Source: Paenibacillus glycinis
GTDB lineage: Bacteria; Bacillota; Bacilli; Paenibacillales; Paenibacillaceae
Direction of reading: 5' to 3'
NCBI RefSeq assembly: GCF_009909185.1
Contig: NZ_JAAAMV010000039.1
Location: 1 to 39,997 of the forward strand
Length of the DNA stretch: 39,997 bases
Part shown: positions 24,620-33,190 of the stretch, one piece after another
Position numbering within the stretch: the stretch's first letter is position 1
Layout of the letters: each line of letters begins with the position of its first letter
The notes under the pieces: generated by a model
What the model saw: only the letters and a program-made list of their open reading frames with translations
The model's database searches: none
What the model was told of the DNA's origin: nothing
Position numbers and translations under genes: made by a program

Positions 24620-24641
24620 CGCGCATAACGTATTATGCGCG
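24620..24641. promoter_or_regulatory. Perfect palindrome in the leader of the TPR/HTH gene
   Basis: CGCGCATAA, spacer CGTA, TTATGCGCG: a 9-bp inverted repeat about 45 bp upstream of the start codon and 35 bp downstream of the -10 box. It is flanked by GTAC on both sides. It could be an operator (autoregulation by the helix-turn-helix protein) or an RNA hairpin. Confidence 0.5.
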
Positions 24642-24675
24642 TTAGTACGACCAGCCCTCATGCAAAGTTTCTACG

Positions 24676-24681
24676 ATTATA
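24676..24681 (-). promoter_or_regulatory. Extended -10 promoter of the TPR/HTH-trxB operon
   Basis: TGGTATAAT on the minus strand (perfect TATAAT with TGn extension). The -35 region (TGTAAG at 17 bp) is poor, as expected for an extended -10 promoter. Confidence 0.6.
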
Positions 24682-24721
24682 CCATAGCGCGGCCTATCCT
24701 TACACGCAAGAATATGTGGCA

Positions 24722-24771
24722 AATCGCGGGCAGGCGCCCGCGATTCAGGTGGTTGGCCGCTAATCGCGGCC
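24722..24771. terminator. Two hairpins after prs
   Basis: AATCGCGGGC/GCCCGCGATT with loop AGGC (24722-24745) and GGCCGC/GCGGCC (24755-24771), 33-82 bp after the prs stop codon. Only a short T-run follows on the minus strand, so this is a probable but not classic terminator. Confidence 0.5.
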
Positions 24772-24803
24772 CTATGGGACGAACAAAACCGGCATCTCCG
24801 ATG

Positions 24804-25757
24804 CTAAATGCCCGCGTTTTTGAAGAGCGTGCTGATGGAGCCGCCTTCGATAATGATTCGCGTCGTTTCCGCCAGGATCGGGGCGACCGACAGTACCGTG
24901 AAACGATCGGAACGGTTGTCCGGAAGCGCGATCGTATCGGTGACGATGACTTCTTTAATATTGGGATGGTCCAATCGCTGCAGGGCAGGGCCCGAGAAGA
25001 GCGGATGCGTTGCGCACACGTAGACGTCATCGGAGCCGCGTTCCTTGAGGCCTTCCACGACGTTGACGATCGTGCCGCCCGTATCGATCATGTCCTCGAT
25101 AATGATCGGCGTGCCTCCCTCGACATCGCCGATAACGTGGGTGATGTTGGACTCGTTGTGAGCCTGACGTTTCTTGATCATGATCGCGAACGGCGCGTCC
25201 AGATAGTTCGCCAGCTTCTCCGCCGTCGAAGCACGACCGGCATCCGGGGAGACGACGACTGGGTTTTTGATGTTCTTCGATTTCAGGTAGTCGCTGATCA
25301 GGTCGAGGCCTGTCAGGTGATCCACCGGAATATTGAAGAATCCTTGAATGGCCGGCGCATGGAGATCGATCGTGATGACGCGCGTCGCTCCGACGGTCGT
25401 CAGCACGTCAGCGAGCATCTTGGCGGAAATGGGTTCACGCGGAGCCGCTTTGCGCTCTTGGCGCGCATAACCGTAGTAAGGAACGATAATGTTTACGGTA
25501 CGGGCGGAAGCACGCTTTGCCGCATCGATCATGACGAGCAGTTCGACGAAATGATCGTTGATGGGATGCGAGAACGACTGAACCAGGAACACGTCGCAGT
25601 TACGGATCGTTTCTTCGTAGTGAACATAAATTTCGCCGCTCTTAAACCGGGAAACCTTGATTCTGCCGAGCGGCAGCCCGAGCTCTTCGCTGATTCGTTC
25701 AGCCAATTTGGGATTCGAGGAACCCGAGAAAATACGCAGCTTGTCGCTAAACAACAT
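24804..25757 (-). CDS. prs: Ribose-phosphate pyrophosphokinase, divergent paralogue
   Basis: Makes PRPP from ribose-5-phosphate and ATP. The 317-residue protein keeps the family framework: FSGSSNPKLAERI, KVSRFKSGEIYVHYEETIR, IVPYYGYARQERKAAPREPI, the TIDLHAPAIQGFF helix and the PRPP loop IIIEDMIDTGGTI. It departs from the main bacterial Prs in usually conserved places: SFSHPINDHFVELL instead of STCAPVNDNLMELL, SPDAGRAS instead of SPDHGGV, and KKRQAHNES in the catalytic flexible loop where KRRPRPN is usual. It is therefore likely a second copy beside a glmU-linked prs elsewhere. It lies next to the his operon, whose first enzyme uses PRPP. ATG 25757 follows AGGAGGG. Confidence 0.88.
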   Translation of the reverse strand: MLFSDKLRIFSGSSNPKLAERISEELGLPLGRIKVSRFKSGEIYVHYEETIRNCDVFLVQSFSHPINDHFVELLVMIDAAKRASARTVNIIVPYYGYARQERKAAPREPISAKMLADVLTTVGATRVITIDLHAPAIQGFFNIPVDHLTGLDLISDYLKSKNIKNPVVVSPDAGRASTAEKLANYLDAPFAIMIKKRQAHNESNITHVIGDVEGGTPIIIEDMIDTGGTIVNVVEGLKERGSDDVYVCATHPLFSGPALQRLDHPNIKEVIVTDTIALPDNRSDRFTVLSVAPILAETTRIIIEGGSISTLFKNAGI

Positions 25758-26091
25758 AATACCCTCCTGAGCGATTAGACCACTAAATTAATAACCTTCT
25801 GTCCCTTCATGCTGACAGGGAAGCACAACGGAACGATTGACTTCGGCATCTTAAAACACCGCATTGTTTCGACAACTTTCATTATACATGGAATCATCGA
25901 GAATTCAAAAAACGATCTTGTGGGATTACCCGGCCCTAACCGCCTTCAACTTGCCGATCCCGTCCCTTTGCGGCATCTGGCGCGGTTTGTTCCCGTTGTC
26001 GGGCGCATCCGCGAACAGGGACGCCGGAACGCGGCAGAACCGAGCGCGCTGTTCCGGCGGCTCGGCCAAGGCTGCGGTCGCTCCGGACGAA
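25758..26091. other. Interval between his operon end and prs start
   Basis: A 334-bp stretch without a recognisable gene. It holds the prs promoter (25881-25908) and, nearer hisIE, a 9-bp inverted repeat CGCCGGAAC (26022-26030)/GTTCCGGCG (26051-26059). The latter may end the his transcript but lacks a T-run. Confidence 0.6.
25881..25908 (-). promoter_or_regulatory. Sigma-A promoter of prs
   Basis: TTGAAT (25903-25908), 16-bp spacer, perfect TATAAT (25881-25886) on the minus strand. Confidence 0.7.
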
Positions 26092-26781
26092 CTAAGAGGA
26101 CGGCTTTGTTTTGTTGTGGCGGTGTCCGAGCTCGGCCATGACCTCGTCCAGCGACAGGCCGCGCTCGCGCAGCAGCACCATCAGATGAAAGATCAGGTCG
26201 CTCGTCTCGCAGCGAAGCTCGTCGTTGTCTTTGTTCTTGGCCGCGATGATGACCTCGGCGGTCTCTTCGCCGACTTTCTTCAGAATCTTGTCGACGCCCT
26301 TCTCGAACAGATACGTCGTGTAGGCGCCTTCGGGACGTTCGACGTAACGCTGCGCGATCGTCGCCTCCAGCTGGTTCAGCATCGCGAACCGGTCACTGGA
26401 TTGCTGGAAGGAGCTTGCGCCGGATTCCGTGTCCTTAATGCCCTGCACTTCGCCCGTAAAGCAGCTGTACGTGCCCGTATGGCAGGCCGGACCGGTTTGC
26501 TCGACCCGCACGAGCAGCGTATCGCCGTCGCAGTCGTAATGCATCGCGACGATGCGCTGCGTATGCCCGCTCGTCGCGCCTTTGTTCCAGAGCTCGCCGC
26601 GCGAACGGCTCCAGAACCAGGTCACACCCGTTTCCGCGGACAGCGTCAGCGATTCCCGGTTCATGTAGGCCAGCATCAACACTTCTTTGCTCTTGGCATC
26701 CTGCACGATGGCCGGGACCAAGCCCGCCTCGTTCCACTTGATCTCCTCGGCAACCGCCGCAATCGTTTTTCCGGTGCTCAT
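26092..26781 (-). CDS. hisIE: Bifunctional phosphoribosyl-AMP cyclohydrolase / phosphoribosyl-ATP diphosphatase
   Basis: Catalyses steps two and three of histidine synthesis. The 229-residue fusion has the HisI cyclohydrolase domain first (about 10-115; WFWSRSRGELWNKGATSG and metal-binding DCDGD, HTGTYSC). The HisE pyrophosphohydrolase domain follows (about 135-220; EGAYTTYLFEKGVDKILKKV and EETAEVIIAAKN). This is the usual order in Firmicutes. Its ATG overlaps the hisF stop codon by four bases (ATGA). It is the last gene of the his operon. Confidence 0.97.
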   Translation of the reverse strand: MSTGKTIAAVAEEIKWNEAGLVPAIVQDAKSKEVLMLAYMNRESLTLSAETGVTWFWSRSRGELWNKGATSGHTQRIVAMHYDCDGDTLLVRVEQTGPACHTGTYSCFTGEVQGIKDTESGASSFQQSSDRFAMLNQLEATIAQRYVERPEGAYTTYLFEKGVDKILKKVGEETAEVIIAAKNKDNDELRCETSDLIFHLMVLLRERGLSLDEVMAELGHRHNKTKPSS

Positions 26782-27536
26782 CGAATCTCGACCCCTTTCT
26801 GCCGCAAGTCGTCCTTCACGTCGCGGATCGTCATTTCTTTATAGTGAAAAATCGTCGCCGCAAGGCCAGCGTCAGCATGCCCCTGCAGGAATACGTCATG
26901 AAAATGCTCCACTCTGCCCGCGCCGCCGGAAGCGATGACCGGGATGCCCAGCGAATCCGACACCGCGCGCGTCAGCTTCAAGTCGAAGCCGTCCTTCGTG
27001 CCGTCCGCATCCATGCTGGTCAACAGGATTTCCCCGGCGCCCAACTGTTCCGCTTCCTTCGCCCAGGCCAGCGCCTTGATGCCGGTCGCCGAGCGTCCGC
27101 CGTGCGTGTACACTTCCCACTCGCCCCAAGCCGGATTGAACTTCGCGTCGATCGCGACCACGATGCACTGGGAACCGAATTTCTTCGCTCCGTCGCTGAC
27201 GAGCGACGGGTTCTTCACGGCCGCCGTGTTGATGCCGATCTTGTCGGCCCCGGCCCGCAGCAGCCGTTTCATGTCGTCGACATGCGAGATGCCGCCGCCG
27301 ACCGTGAACGGGATCGTGATTTCGCCGGCCGTGCGTTTGACGACCTCCACCATCGTGGCCCTTCCTTCGACCGACGCGGAAATATCGAGAAAGATCAGTT
27401 CGTCCGCGCCTTCCTTATCGTAAATCGCCGCCAGTTCGACGGGATCGCCGGCATCGCGCAGGTTCACGAAATTAACGCCTTTGACGACGCGTCCGTCCTT
27501 CACGTCCAGACAAGGGATAATCCGTTTGGCTAACAT
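26778..27536 (-). CDS. hisF: Imidazole glycerol phosphate synthase, cyclase subunit
   Basis: The TIM-barrel half of the glutamine-dependent synthase that makes imidazole glycerol phosphate and AICAR from PRFAR. It is 252 residues. Catalytic D11 lies in IIPCLDVKDGRVVKG and the second Asp in VVAIDAKF; phosphate-binding glycines are in GGGIS and SGGAG. This is HisF and not HisA by these motifs and by its length. ATG 27536 is preceded by GGAGG at about 11 bases. It partners HisH, encoded 107 bp upstream; hisA would normally lie between. Confidence 0.97.
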   Translation of the reverse strand: MLAKRIIPCLDVKDGRVVKGVNFVNLRDAGDPVELAAIYDKEGADELIFLDISASVEGRATMVEVVKRTAGEITIPFTVGGGISHVDDMKRLLRAGADKIGINTAAVKNPSLVSDGAKKFGSQCIVVAIDAKFNPAWGEWEVYTHGGRSATGIKALAWAKEAEQLGAGEILLTSMDADGTKDGFDLKLTRAVSDSLGIPVIASGGAGRVEHFHDVFLQGHADAGLAATIFHYKEMTIRDVKDDLRQKGVEIR

Positions 27537-27643
27537 TGTGGACGCTCCCTCCTAAAAGATTAATCAATGCTGCTTCGGAAGCAATGCTTCTATCGGCCTG
27601 CAAGCTCTAATCGGCTTCGGCCTCCGCGCTTGGCCGCAAGCGG
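27537..27643. other. hisH-hisF gap where hisA is expected
   Basis: Only 107 bp lie between hisH and hisF. The gap contains small palindromes (TGCTTC/GAAGCA near 27570-27584; GCTTG/CAAGC near 27628-27641) and no hisA remnant that I can recognise. Confidence 0.7.
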
Positions 27644-28264
27644 CTAGCGCACGGTTTCGCGCACGCCCGTCAGGGCCAGGAAATTGCGGAGCAGGCTCAT
27701 GCCGAGGTCGCTGCTCTTCTCCGGGTGGAACTGCATGCCGTACACGTTGCCGCTGCCGACGATCGCCGTTACCTGCCCGTTATAGTCCGTCGTCGCGAGC
27801 AGATCGCTCTCCCGCCCCGGCTTCGCGTGAAAAGAATGCACGAAGTACACATGCCCGGGCTCGAGCCCCTCGAAAAGCGCGTTCTCCTGGCGGAAATCCA
27901 GCTTATTCCAGCCCATGTGCGGCACTTTGAAGTCGCCCTTGAACCTAATGACCGTCCCCGGCAGCAGATTCAAGCCTTTATGCGGACCGTACTCCTCGCT
28001 CTCGCTGAATAACAGCTGCATGCCGAGGCAAATGCCGAGCAGCGGCTTCCCGGACGACGCGTAATACCGCGTCACTTCGTCCAGACCGGTGTTCCGCAAA
28101 TTCTGCATCGCATCGCCGAATGCGCCGACGCCCGGCAAAATCGCGCCGTCCGCTTCCATGATCTCCTGCGCATCGGCCGTGACGACCGGTTCGTAGCCGA
28201 GCCGCTCTACCGCCTTGCTGACGCTGTGCAGATTGCCCATGCCGTAATCGATGATCGCGATCAT
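27644..28264 (-). CDS. hisH: Imidazole glycerol phosphate synthase, glutamine amidotransferase subunit
   Basis: Class I glutaminase that supplies ammonia to HisF. It is 206 residues with the nucleophile Cys in GICLGMQLLF (about 80) and the His-Glu pair in GMQFHPEKS near the C-terminus. The N-terminal DYGMGNLHSV and oxyanion-strand GVGAFGDAM segments are typical. Its ATG follows immediately after the hisB stop codon. Confidence 0.97.
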   Translation of the reverse strand: MIAIIDYGMGNLHSVSKAVERLGYEPVVTADAQEIMEADGAILPGVGAFGDAMQNLRNTGLDEVTRYYASSGKPLLGICLGMQLLFSESEEYGPHKGLNLLPGTVIRFKGDFKVPHMGWNKLDFRQENALFEGLEPGHVYFVHSFHAKPGRESDLLATTDYNGQVTAIVGSGNVYGMQFHPEKSSDLGMSLLRNFLALTGVRETVR

Positions 28265-28864
28265 CTACAGCACTCCCTTCGTCGAAGGCACTCCTTGCAC
28301 GCGCGGGTCGATGCCGGTCGCTTCGTCAAGCGCCCGGCCGAGGGCCTTAAACACCGCTTCGATCATGTGATGCGTGTTGTGACCGTAATGCACGATGACA
28401 TGCAGCGTCATGCGCGCTTCGAGCGCCAGCTTCCAGAGGAATTCATGCACGAGCTCCGTGGAGAAGCTGCCGACCTGCTGGGACGGGTACTGCGCCCGGT
28501 ATTCGAAATGCGGCCGGTTGCTCAGGTCGATAACGACCTGCGCCAGCGCCTCGTCCATCGGCACGAACACTGAAGCGTAACGCTTGATGCCGCGCTTGTC
28601 GCCGAGCGCTTCGCGGATCGTCTGCCCAAGGCATATGCCGATGTCCTCGACCGTATGGTGATCGTCGATATCCACGTCGCCGCGCGCTTCGACGGTCAGA
28701 TCGAATTGGCCGTGCTTTGTGAACAGGTCGAGCATATGGTTCAGGAAGGGCACGTCCGTCTCGATCTTGGTAATACCGGTGCCGTCGAGGCCAAATGCGA
28801 GCGTTATGTCCGTTTCGTTCGTTTTGCGCGCCACGTCGGCCGCGCGAATCACGTTATCCGCCAT
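28265..28864 (-). CDS. hisB: Imidazoleglycerol-phosphate dehydratase
   Basis: Mn2+-dependent dehydratase, 199 residues, monofunctional (no phosphatase domain). Signature blocks are FLNHMLDLFTKHGQFDL, GDVDIDDHHTVEDIGI, HFEY, VHEFLWKLALEARMTLH and HYGHNTHHMIEA, which hold the His/Glu metal ligands. The start is ATG 28864, eight bases after GAAGGA. It lies 105 bp after hisD. Confidence 0.97.
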   Translation of the reverse strand: MADNVIRAADVARKTNETDITLAFGLDGTGITKIETDVPFLNHMLDLFTKHGQFDLTVEARGDVDIDDHHTVEDIGICLGQTIREALGDKRGIKRYASVFVPMDEALAQVVIDLSNRPHFEYRAQYPSQQVGSFSTELVHEFLWKLALEARMTLHVIVHYGHNTHHMIEAVFKALGRALDEATGIDPRVQGVPSTKGVL

Positions 28865-28969
28865 AGTAAACATCCTTCTTTCGCATCATGTCTATTCGTG
28901 CAGGAGCCGTCTCGCCCGCAAGCATTGCAGGCTGCTTCCTCCGACGGTCCGGTCAACGCATTGCCGGGA

Positions 28970-30253
28970 CTATCGCTCCCGCTCCAAGCGGATCTCGATA
29001 GCGCGCGCATGCGCCTCCAAGCCCTCATGCCGGGCAAGCGTGATGATCTGATCGCCGTTCGCCAGCAGCGCGTCCTTGCTGTAGTGGATGAGGCTCGACT
29101 TCTTCATGAAATCGTCCACGTTCACCGGCGAGGAGAAGCGCGCCGTTCCGTTGGTCGGCAGAATATGGTTCGGACCGGCGAAATAATCGCCGACCGGTTC
29201 CGAGCTGTACGGTCCGACGAAGATCGCGCCCGCGTTCTCGATTCGGCCCAGCAGCGTCATCGGGTCGGCCGTCATGATCTCCAAATGCTCGGGCGCCATG
29301 CGGTTGACCGCGGCAATCGCCTCCGCCATCGAATCGGCCAACAGAATGGCGCCGTAACCGTCGATAGACTGGCGGGCCGTGCCCTCCCTCGGCAGCGTCG
29401 ACAGCTGCTGCTCGATTTCCACGGCTACGGCATCGCCCAGCGCCTCCGAAGTCGTCACAAGGATGGCAGAGGCCATCTCGTCATGCTCCGCTTGCGATAG
29501 GAGGTCTGCGGCGACATAAGCGGGATCCGCCGTCTCGTCCGCCAGCACGACGATTTCGCTCGGGCCGGCAATGCTGTCGATCGCCACGACCCCGAACACC
29601 GCGCGCTTGGCAAGCGCGACGTAGATGTTGCCTGGCCCGCAGATTTTATCGACCGGCGGGATCGTTGCCGTGCCGTACGCCAGCGCGGCTACGGCTTGCG
29701 CGCCGCCGATCCGGTACATTTCCTTGACGCCCGCTTCCGCGGCCGCGACCAGAATATACGGGTCGATGCCCGTCTTGCCTCCGGTTGCGGGCGGCGTCAC
29801 CATCACGATTTCGGGCACGCCCGCAACTTGCGCCGGAATGACGTTCATTAGTACGGAGGAGGGATAAGCCGCCTTTCCGCCCGGCACGTAAACGCCGACG
29901 CGCTTCAACGGGCGCAGGAGCTGACCCAGCATCGTGCCGTCCGGCTGCACGTCCACCCAGGACTGCCGCAGCTGCTTTTCGTGAAATGCCCGGATATTCA
30001 AGGCGGCCTGACGGATCGCCGTCAAGAAATCCGCGTCGACGCGATCGTACGCCGCTTGAATCTCGTCGTTCGTGACGCGCAGCGTCCCGGTATCCAGCCG
30101 GACACGGTCCAGTTCTTCCGTATAGCGCAGCAGCGCCGCGTCGCCTTCCGTGCGGATCGCCTCGACGATGCGCGCGACCGTTTCGTTTTGTTCAGGCGAA
30201 CCGTATTCCACCTTGCGCGTTAAACCAAATTGTTCCGCCCGCAGCTTTCGCAT
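28970..30253 (-). CDS. hisD: Histidinol dehydrogenase
   Basis: NAD- and Zn-dependent four-electron oxidation of histidinol to histidine, 427 residues. Motifs are VGVYVPGGKAAYPSSVLMN, VTPPATGG, IGGAQAVAALAYGT, KICGPGNIYVALAKR, AGPSEIVVLAD, the zinc-ligand SQAEHDEMA, PEHLEI and PTNGTARFSSPV. ATG 30253 was chosen because GGAAGGAG stands 9 bases upstream; the frame runs further up without homology. Confidence 0.97.
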   Translation of the reverse strand: MRKLRAEQFGLTRKVEYGSPEQNETVARIVEAIRTEGDAALLRYTEELDRVRLDTGTLRVTNDEIQAAYDRVDADFLTAIRQAALNIRAFHEKQLRQSWVDVQPDGTMLGQLLRPLKRVGVYVPGGKAAYPSSVLMNVIPAQVAGVPEIVMVTPPATGGKTGIDPYILVAAAEAGVKEMYRIGGAQAVAALAYGTATIPPVDKICGPGNIYVALAKRAVFGVVAIDSIAGPSEIVVLADETADPAYVAADLLSQAEHDEMASAILVTTSEALGDAVAVEIEQQLSTLPREGTARQSIDGYGAILLADSMAEAIAAVNRMAPEHLEIMTADPMTLLGRIENAGAIFVGPYSSEPVGDYFAGPNHILPTNGTARFSSPVNVDDFMKKSSLIHYSKDALLANGDQIITLARHEGLEAHARAIEIRLERER

Positions 30254-30394
30254 GCCGCTTCGCTCCTTCCGCGTTTTATTCGTGTGCAATCCTCGGGAAC
30301 CGCCGTAGCGAATCCAATCCATCCATGCGCAAGCGGTTCCGTCACTGCTCCGTCCGGCCGTTGCCTAAGCGACCGATGATATTCTTCATAAATG

Positions 30395-31063
30395 CTAAAC
30401 GACCGGTTTCGCCGCGATCACATGCTGCAGCTTATCACACAGGTTCTGAATCGCCTCGTTCTTCATGCGGTAGCTGACGCGGTTCGCGATCAGCCGGCTC
30501 GTGATGCCGAAGATCGTCTCCATCTCCACCAGGCCGTTCTCGCGGAGCGTCTGCCCCGTCTCCACCATATCGACGATCCGGTCCGCCAGTCCGATCAGGG
30601 GCGCCAGCTCGATGGAGCCGTTCAGCTTGATCACCTCGACCTGTTGTCCCTGCTCGCGGAAGTACTGCGAGGCTACGCTCGGATATTTCGTCGCGACGCG
30701 GGGATGAATGACCGGCTTCCAATCCGGCAGCCCGATAACGGACATGCGGCACTTCGCGATCCCGAGATCCAGCAGCTCGTAGACGTCCTTGTTTTCCTCC
30801 ATCAGCACGTCTTTGCCCACGATGCCGATGTCGGCCACGCCGTATTCGACGTAAGTCGGCACGTCTACGGGCTTCGCCATTATAAATGACATGCCCGCTT
30901 CGGGAAGCTCGATGATCAGTTTCCGCGTATCGTCGAAATCGCTCGGGATCGGAACCCCCGCTTCCCTGAACAAGTTCGAGGCCACCTTATAGATGCGGCC
31001 CTTCGGCATGGCTACCTTCAACAGCTCCCGGCCGGAGGAAGCCCGCGGTTCGTTCATCGTCAT
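30395..31063 (-). CDS. hisG: ATP phosphoribosyltransferase, short form
   Basis: First committed enzyme of histidine synthesis (ATP plus PRPP). The 222-residue protein is the short HisG form, lacking the C-terminal regulatory domain and therefore needing HisZ. Motifs include VAMPKGRIYK, AKPVDVPTYVEYGVADIGIVG, KYPSVASQYF and the PRPP-binding region with GSIELAPLIGLADRIVDMVE. The ATG is eight bases after the hisZ stop codon, so the subunits are co-translated. MTMNEP and MNEP starts are both possible. Confidence 0.97.
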   Translation of the reverse strand: MTMNEPRASSGRELLKVAMPKGRIYKVASNLFREAGVPIPSDFDDTRKLIIELPEAGMSFIMAKPVDVPTYVEYGVADIGIVGKDVLMEENKDVYELLDLGIAKCRMSVIGLPDWKPVIHPRVATKYPSVASQYFREQGQQVEVIKLNGSIELAPLIGLADRIVDMVETGQTLRENGLVEMETIFGITSRLIANRVSYRMKNEAIQNLCDKLQHVIAAKPVV

Positions 31064-31071
31064 ATTCAGCC

Positions 31072-32310
31072 CTACTCCCTTTCCCGTTCGCCGCCGAAGT
31101 ATGACAGCAGCTTCGTAAACGCGACGCCTTTGTAAATGACCATTCCGCTTGCAGCGGATGCCGCGGAGTCGCGTACGGCTTGCTGCGAGACGGCGTCCAT
31201 GCGCTCCGTCACGATCAACGCGGACGTTCCCGCCGCTTCCCGAAGCTCGCGCGCCTTATCCAGCGCGGCCGCCCGGCCTTCGGCATCGTAACCGATCAGC
31301 ACGCGCTCCTCGTTCGACTCGCAATCGTCGTCTCCGATCAGCTCGAGGATTCGCGTCGTCTTCAGCGCGAAGCCCGTAGCCGGAGCCGGACGTCCGAACT
31401 GCTTGAGCAAATTATCGTAACGGCCGCCGCTCGCCACCGGGAATCCCAGATCCGCGGCATAGGCTTCGAACGTCATGCCCGTGTAATACTTGAAGTCGCC
31501 GATCATCGTCAAATCGATCAGCACGTGCTCGCATACGCCGTACGCCTCCAGGACGTCCCACATCTCGCATAAATGACGGACGGATGCCTGAGCGATATCG
31601 TCCAAGCTAAGCGCCATGGCCTGATTGCAAATTTCCCGTCCGCCGCGAAGGCGGATAATGCCTTCCAGCTCGCTTCGCATCTCTTCGGATATCGCGAGCG
31701 AGCGCAAGCATTCCCGATAGCCGACGTAGTCGCGGCCGAGCAGGTACGCTTTCAGTTCCTCCTGCGCGGCCCTTTGACCGGGAAGCGTCTCCTCGAACAG
31801 GCCGTTCAGGAAGCCGACATGGCCGATGGCAATCTTGAACCGTTTCACGCCTGCCGCTTTCAGCGAGGCGATCGCCAGCGCGACCACTTCCGCATCGGCT
31901 TCCGGCGATGCATCCCCGACAAGCTCCACGCCAGTCTGGAAGAACTCCGCTTCGCGGCCCGCCTCTTCCTCGATCGCGCGGAATACGTTGGAGTGATAAG
32001 ACAAGCGAATCGGGAACTGCACGTCTTTGAGCACGGAGGAGACGACGCGCGCGATCGGCGCCGTCATATCGGATCGAAGCACGAGCGTCGTGCCCCGGTT
32101 GTTCAATAGCTTGAAGAGTTTCTGGTCGGACGTCGAGCTTGCCACGCCAACCGTATCGTAATATTCCATCGTAGGGGTCATGATCTGCTCGTAGCCCCAG
32201 GAATGCATGCATGCAAGCACTTGATTTTCGATCTGTCGCAGCTTTGCCACCGCATGCGGCAAATAATCCTTAACCCCAATCGGTTTCTCGAACACCTTCG
32301 GTTTGGACAT
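31072..32310 (-). CDS. hisZ: ATP phosphoribosyltransferase regulatory subunit
   Basis: A histidyl-tRNA synthetase-like protein (412 residues) that completes the octameric HisG-HisZ enzyme and confers histidine feedback. Class II synthetase motifs are visible in reduced form: PIGVKDYLPH, motif 2-like VLRSDMTAPIARVV with YHSNVFR, GREAEFFQTGVELVGD and motif 3-like ASGGRYDNLLKQFG. It heads the his operon. ATG 32310 has only a moderate GGGTGA site. Confidence 0.93.
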   Translation of the reverse strand: MSKPKVFEKPIGVKDYLPHAVAKLRQIENQVLACMHSWGYEQIMTPTMEYYDTVGVASSTSDQKLFKLLNNRGTTLVLRSDMTAPIARVVSSVLKDVQFPIRLSYHSNVFRAIEEEAGREAEFFQTGVELVGDASPEADAEVVALAIASLKAAGVKRFKIAIGHVGFLNGLFEETLPGQRAAQEELKAYLLGRDYVGYRECLRSLAISEEMRSELEGIIRLRGGREICNQAMALSLDDIAQASVRHLCEMWDVLEAYGVCEHVLIDLTMIGDFKYYTGMTFEAYAADLGFPVASGGRYDNLLKQFGRPAPATGFALKTTRILELIGDDDCESNEERVLIGYDAEGRAAALDKARELREAAGTSALIVTERMDAVSQQAVRDSAASAASGMVIYKGVAFTKLLSYFGGERERE

Positions 32311-32701
32311 TTAAGTTCACCCACATGACTTTAGTATATTAACGCGTTACCATATTACCATACTGCCAAAATAAAGAGTTTAGTCGTAATGATACCATGC
32401 TCCAAGTGTTCCGTCAATAACGCTTCATGCGGCATCGTCGCTGCTTTGCGGGTCGATTCCGCCGCGCGCGGGCTTCTCGCCAGCGGCCAGCAAAGGTCTC
32501 GTCTGCCAAACAATCCGTGCCCTTGTTAGTCCTCGCATGCGCTACACCGGAGCTTCCTAAGCGCGATATGTTGCCTCGCTTTACCGAAAACGCACTTTTC
32601 CCAGCAAAAACCGGGAAGCGTCGCTTCCCGGTTTTCTTGCGGGCAACTGAATTCGATGATTGGATCACGGGGGACGCTTGACCGGCACGCAGCCGCGTTC
32701 C
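32311..32701. other. Interval between yvoF and the his operon
   Basis: 391 bp without a convincing gene. It contains the terminator at 32607-32634 and, close to hisZ, an AT-rich patch with a short direct repeat (TACCATAT and TACCATAC, 32349-32364) that may be part of the his promoter region. I found no T-box or His-leader motif. Confidence 0.55.
32607..32634 (-). terminator. Terminator after the hprK-lgt-ppaX-yvoF operon
   Basis: On the minus strand AACCGGGAAGC pairs with GCTTCCCGGTT and is followed by TTT; the plus strand also has TTTTC, so it may work both ways. Confidence 0.9.
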
Positions 32702-33184
32702 CTAAGCCTTCCGAATTTCTTGAATGGGGTTGCCGCCGACGAAGGCACCGGGCGGAACGTCTTTATGCACCATCGACCCCGCGGCCACGACCGCTCCGTC
32801 GCCGATCGTAACGCCGGGCAGGATCGTCGTATTGGCCCCGATCATGACATTGGAACCGATTCGCACGGCGCCGAGCCGGTATTCGCCGATTAAATATTCA
32901 TGCGTCAAGATCGTCGTATTGTAGCCGATGATCGAGTTGTCTCCTATAGAGATTTTCTCCGGAAAAAAGACGTCGACCATGACCATCAGCGCGAACGCCG
33001 TATAGCGCCCTACGCGCATGCCGAGCACACGCCGATAGATCCAATTTTTGACCGGCAAGGACGGACAGTAACGCGCCGCCTGTATGAATGCAAAGTTCCG
33101 TACGGCCTTCCAGCGGCTGACGGTACGATACACCTGCCAGAGCGCGTTCGGCCCTTCGACGGGATAACGCTCCACGTTTCTCAA
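32702..33184 (-). CDS. YvoF-like hexapeptide-repeat acyltransferase
   Basis: A 160-residue left-handed beta-helix acyltransferase (maltose/galactoside O-acetyltransferase-like). Hexapeptide turns are visible in ISIGDNSIIGYNTTILTHEY and VRIGSNVMIGANTTILPGVT, ending in the typical DVPPGAFVGGNPIQEIRK. It corresponds in order and sequence to B. subtilis yvoF. The acceptor is unknown. The start is a TTG at 33184, supported by GGAG nine bases upstream overlapping the end of ppaX; a GTG three codons later (33175) is too far from that site. Confidence 0.9.
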   Translation of the reverse strand: MRNVERYPVEGPNALWQVYRTVSRWKAVRNFAFIQAARYCPSLPVKNWIYRRVLGMRVGRYTAFALMVMVDVFFPEKISIGDNSIIGYNTTILTHEYLIGEYRLGAVRIGSNVMIGANTTILPGVTIGDGAVVAAGSMVHKDVPPGAFVGGNPIQEIRKA

Positions 33185-33190
33185 CGGCGT

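Noticed and set aside
32311..32420. T-box or histidine attenuator before hisZ
   Set aside because: No T-box core sequence, terminator/antiterminator pair or His-codon leader peptide could be found.
32414..32668. Basic 84-residue open frame between yvoF and hisZ
   Set aside because: It spans a rho-independent terminator, lacks a ribosome binding site and has no recognisable domain.
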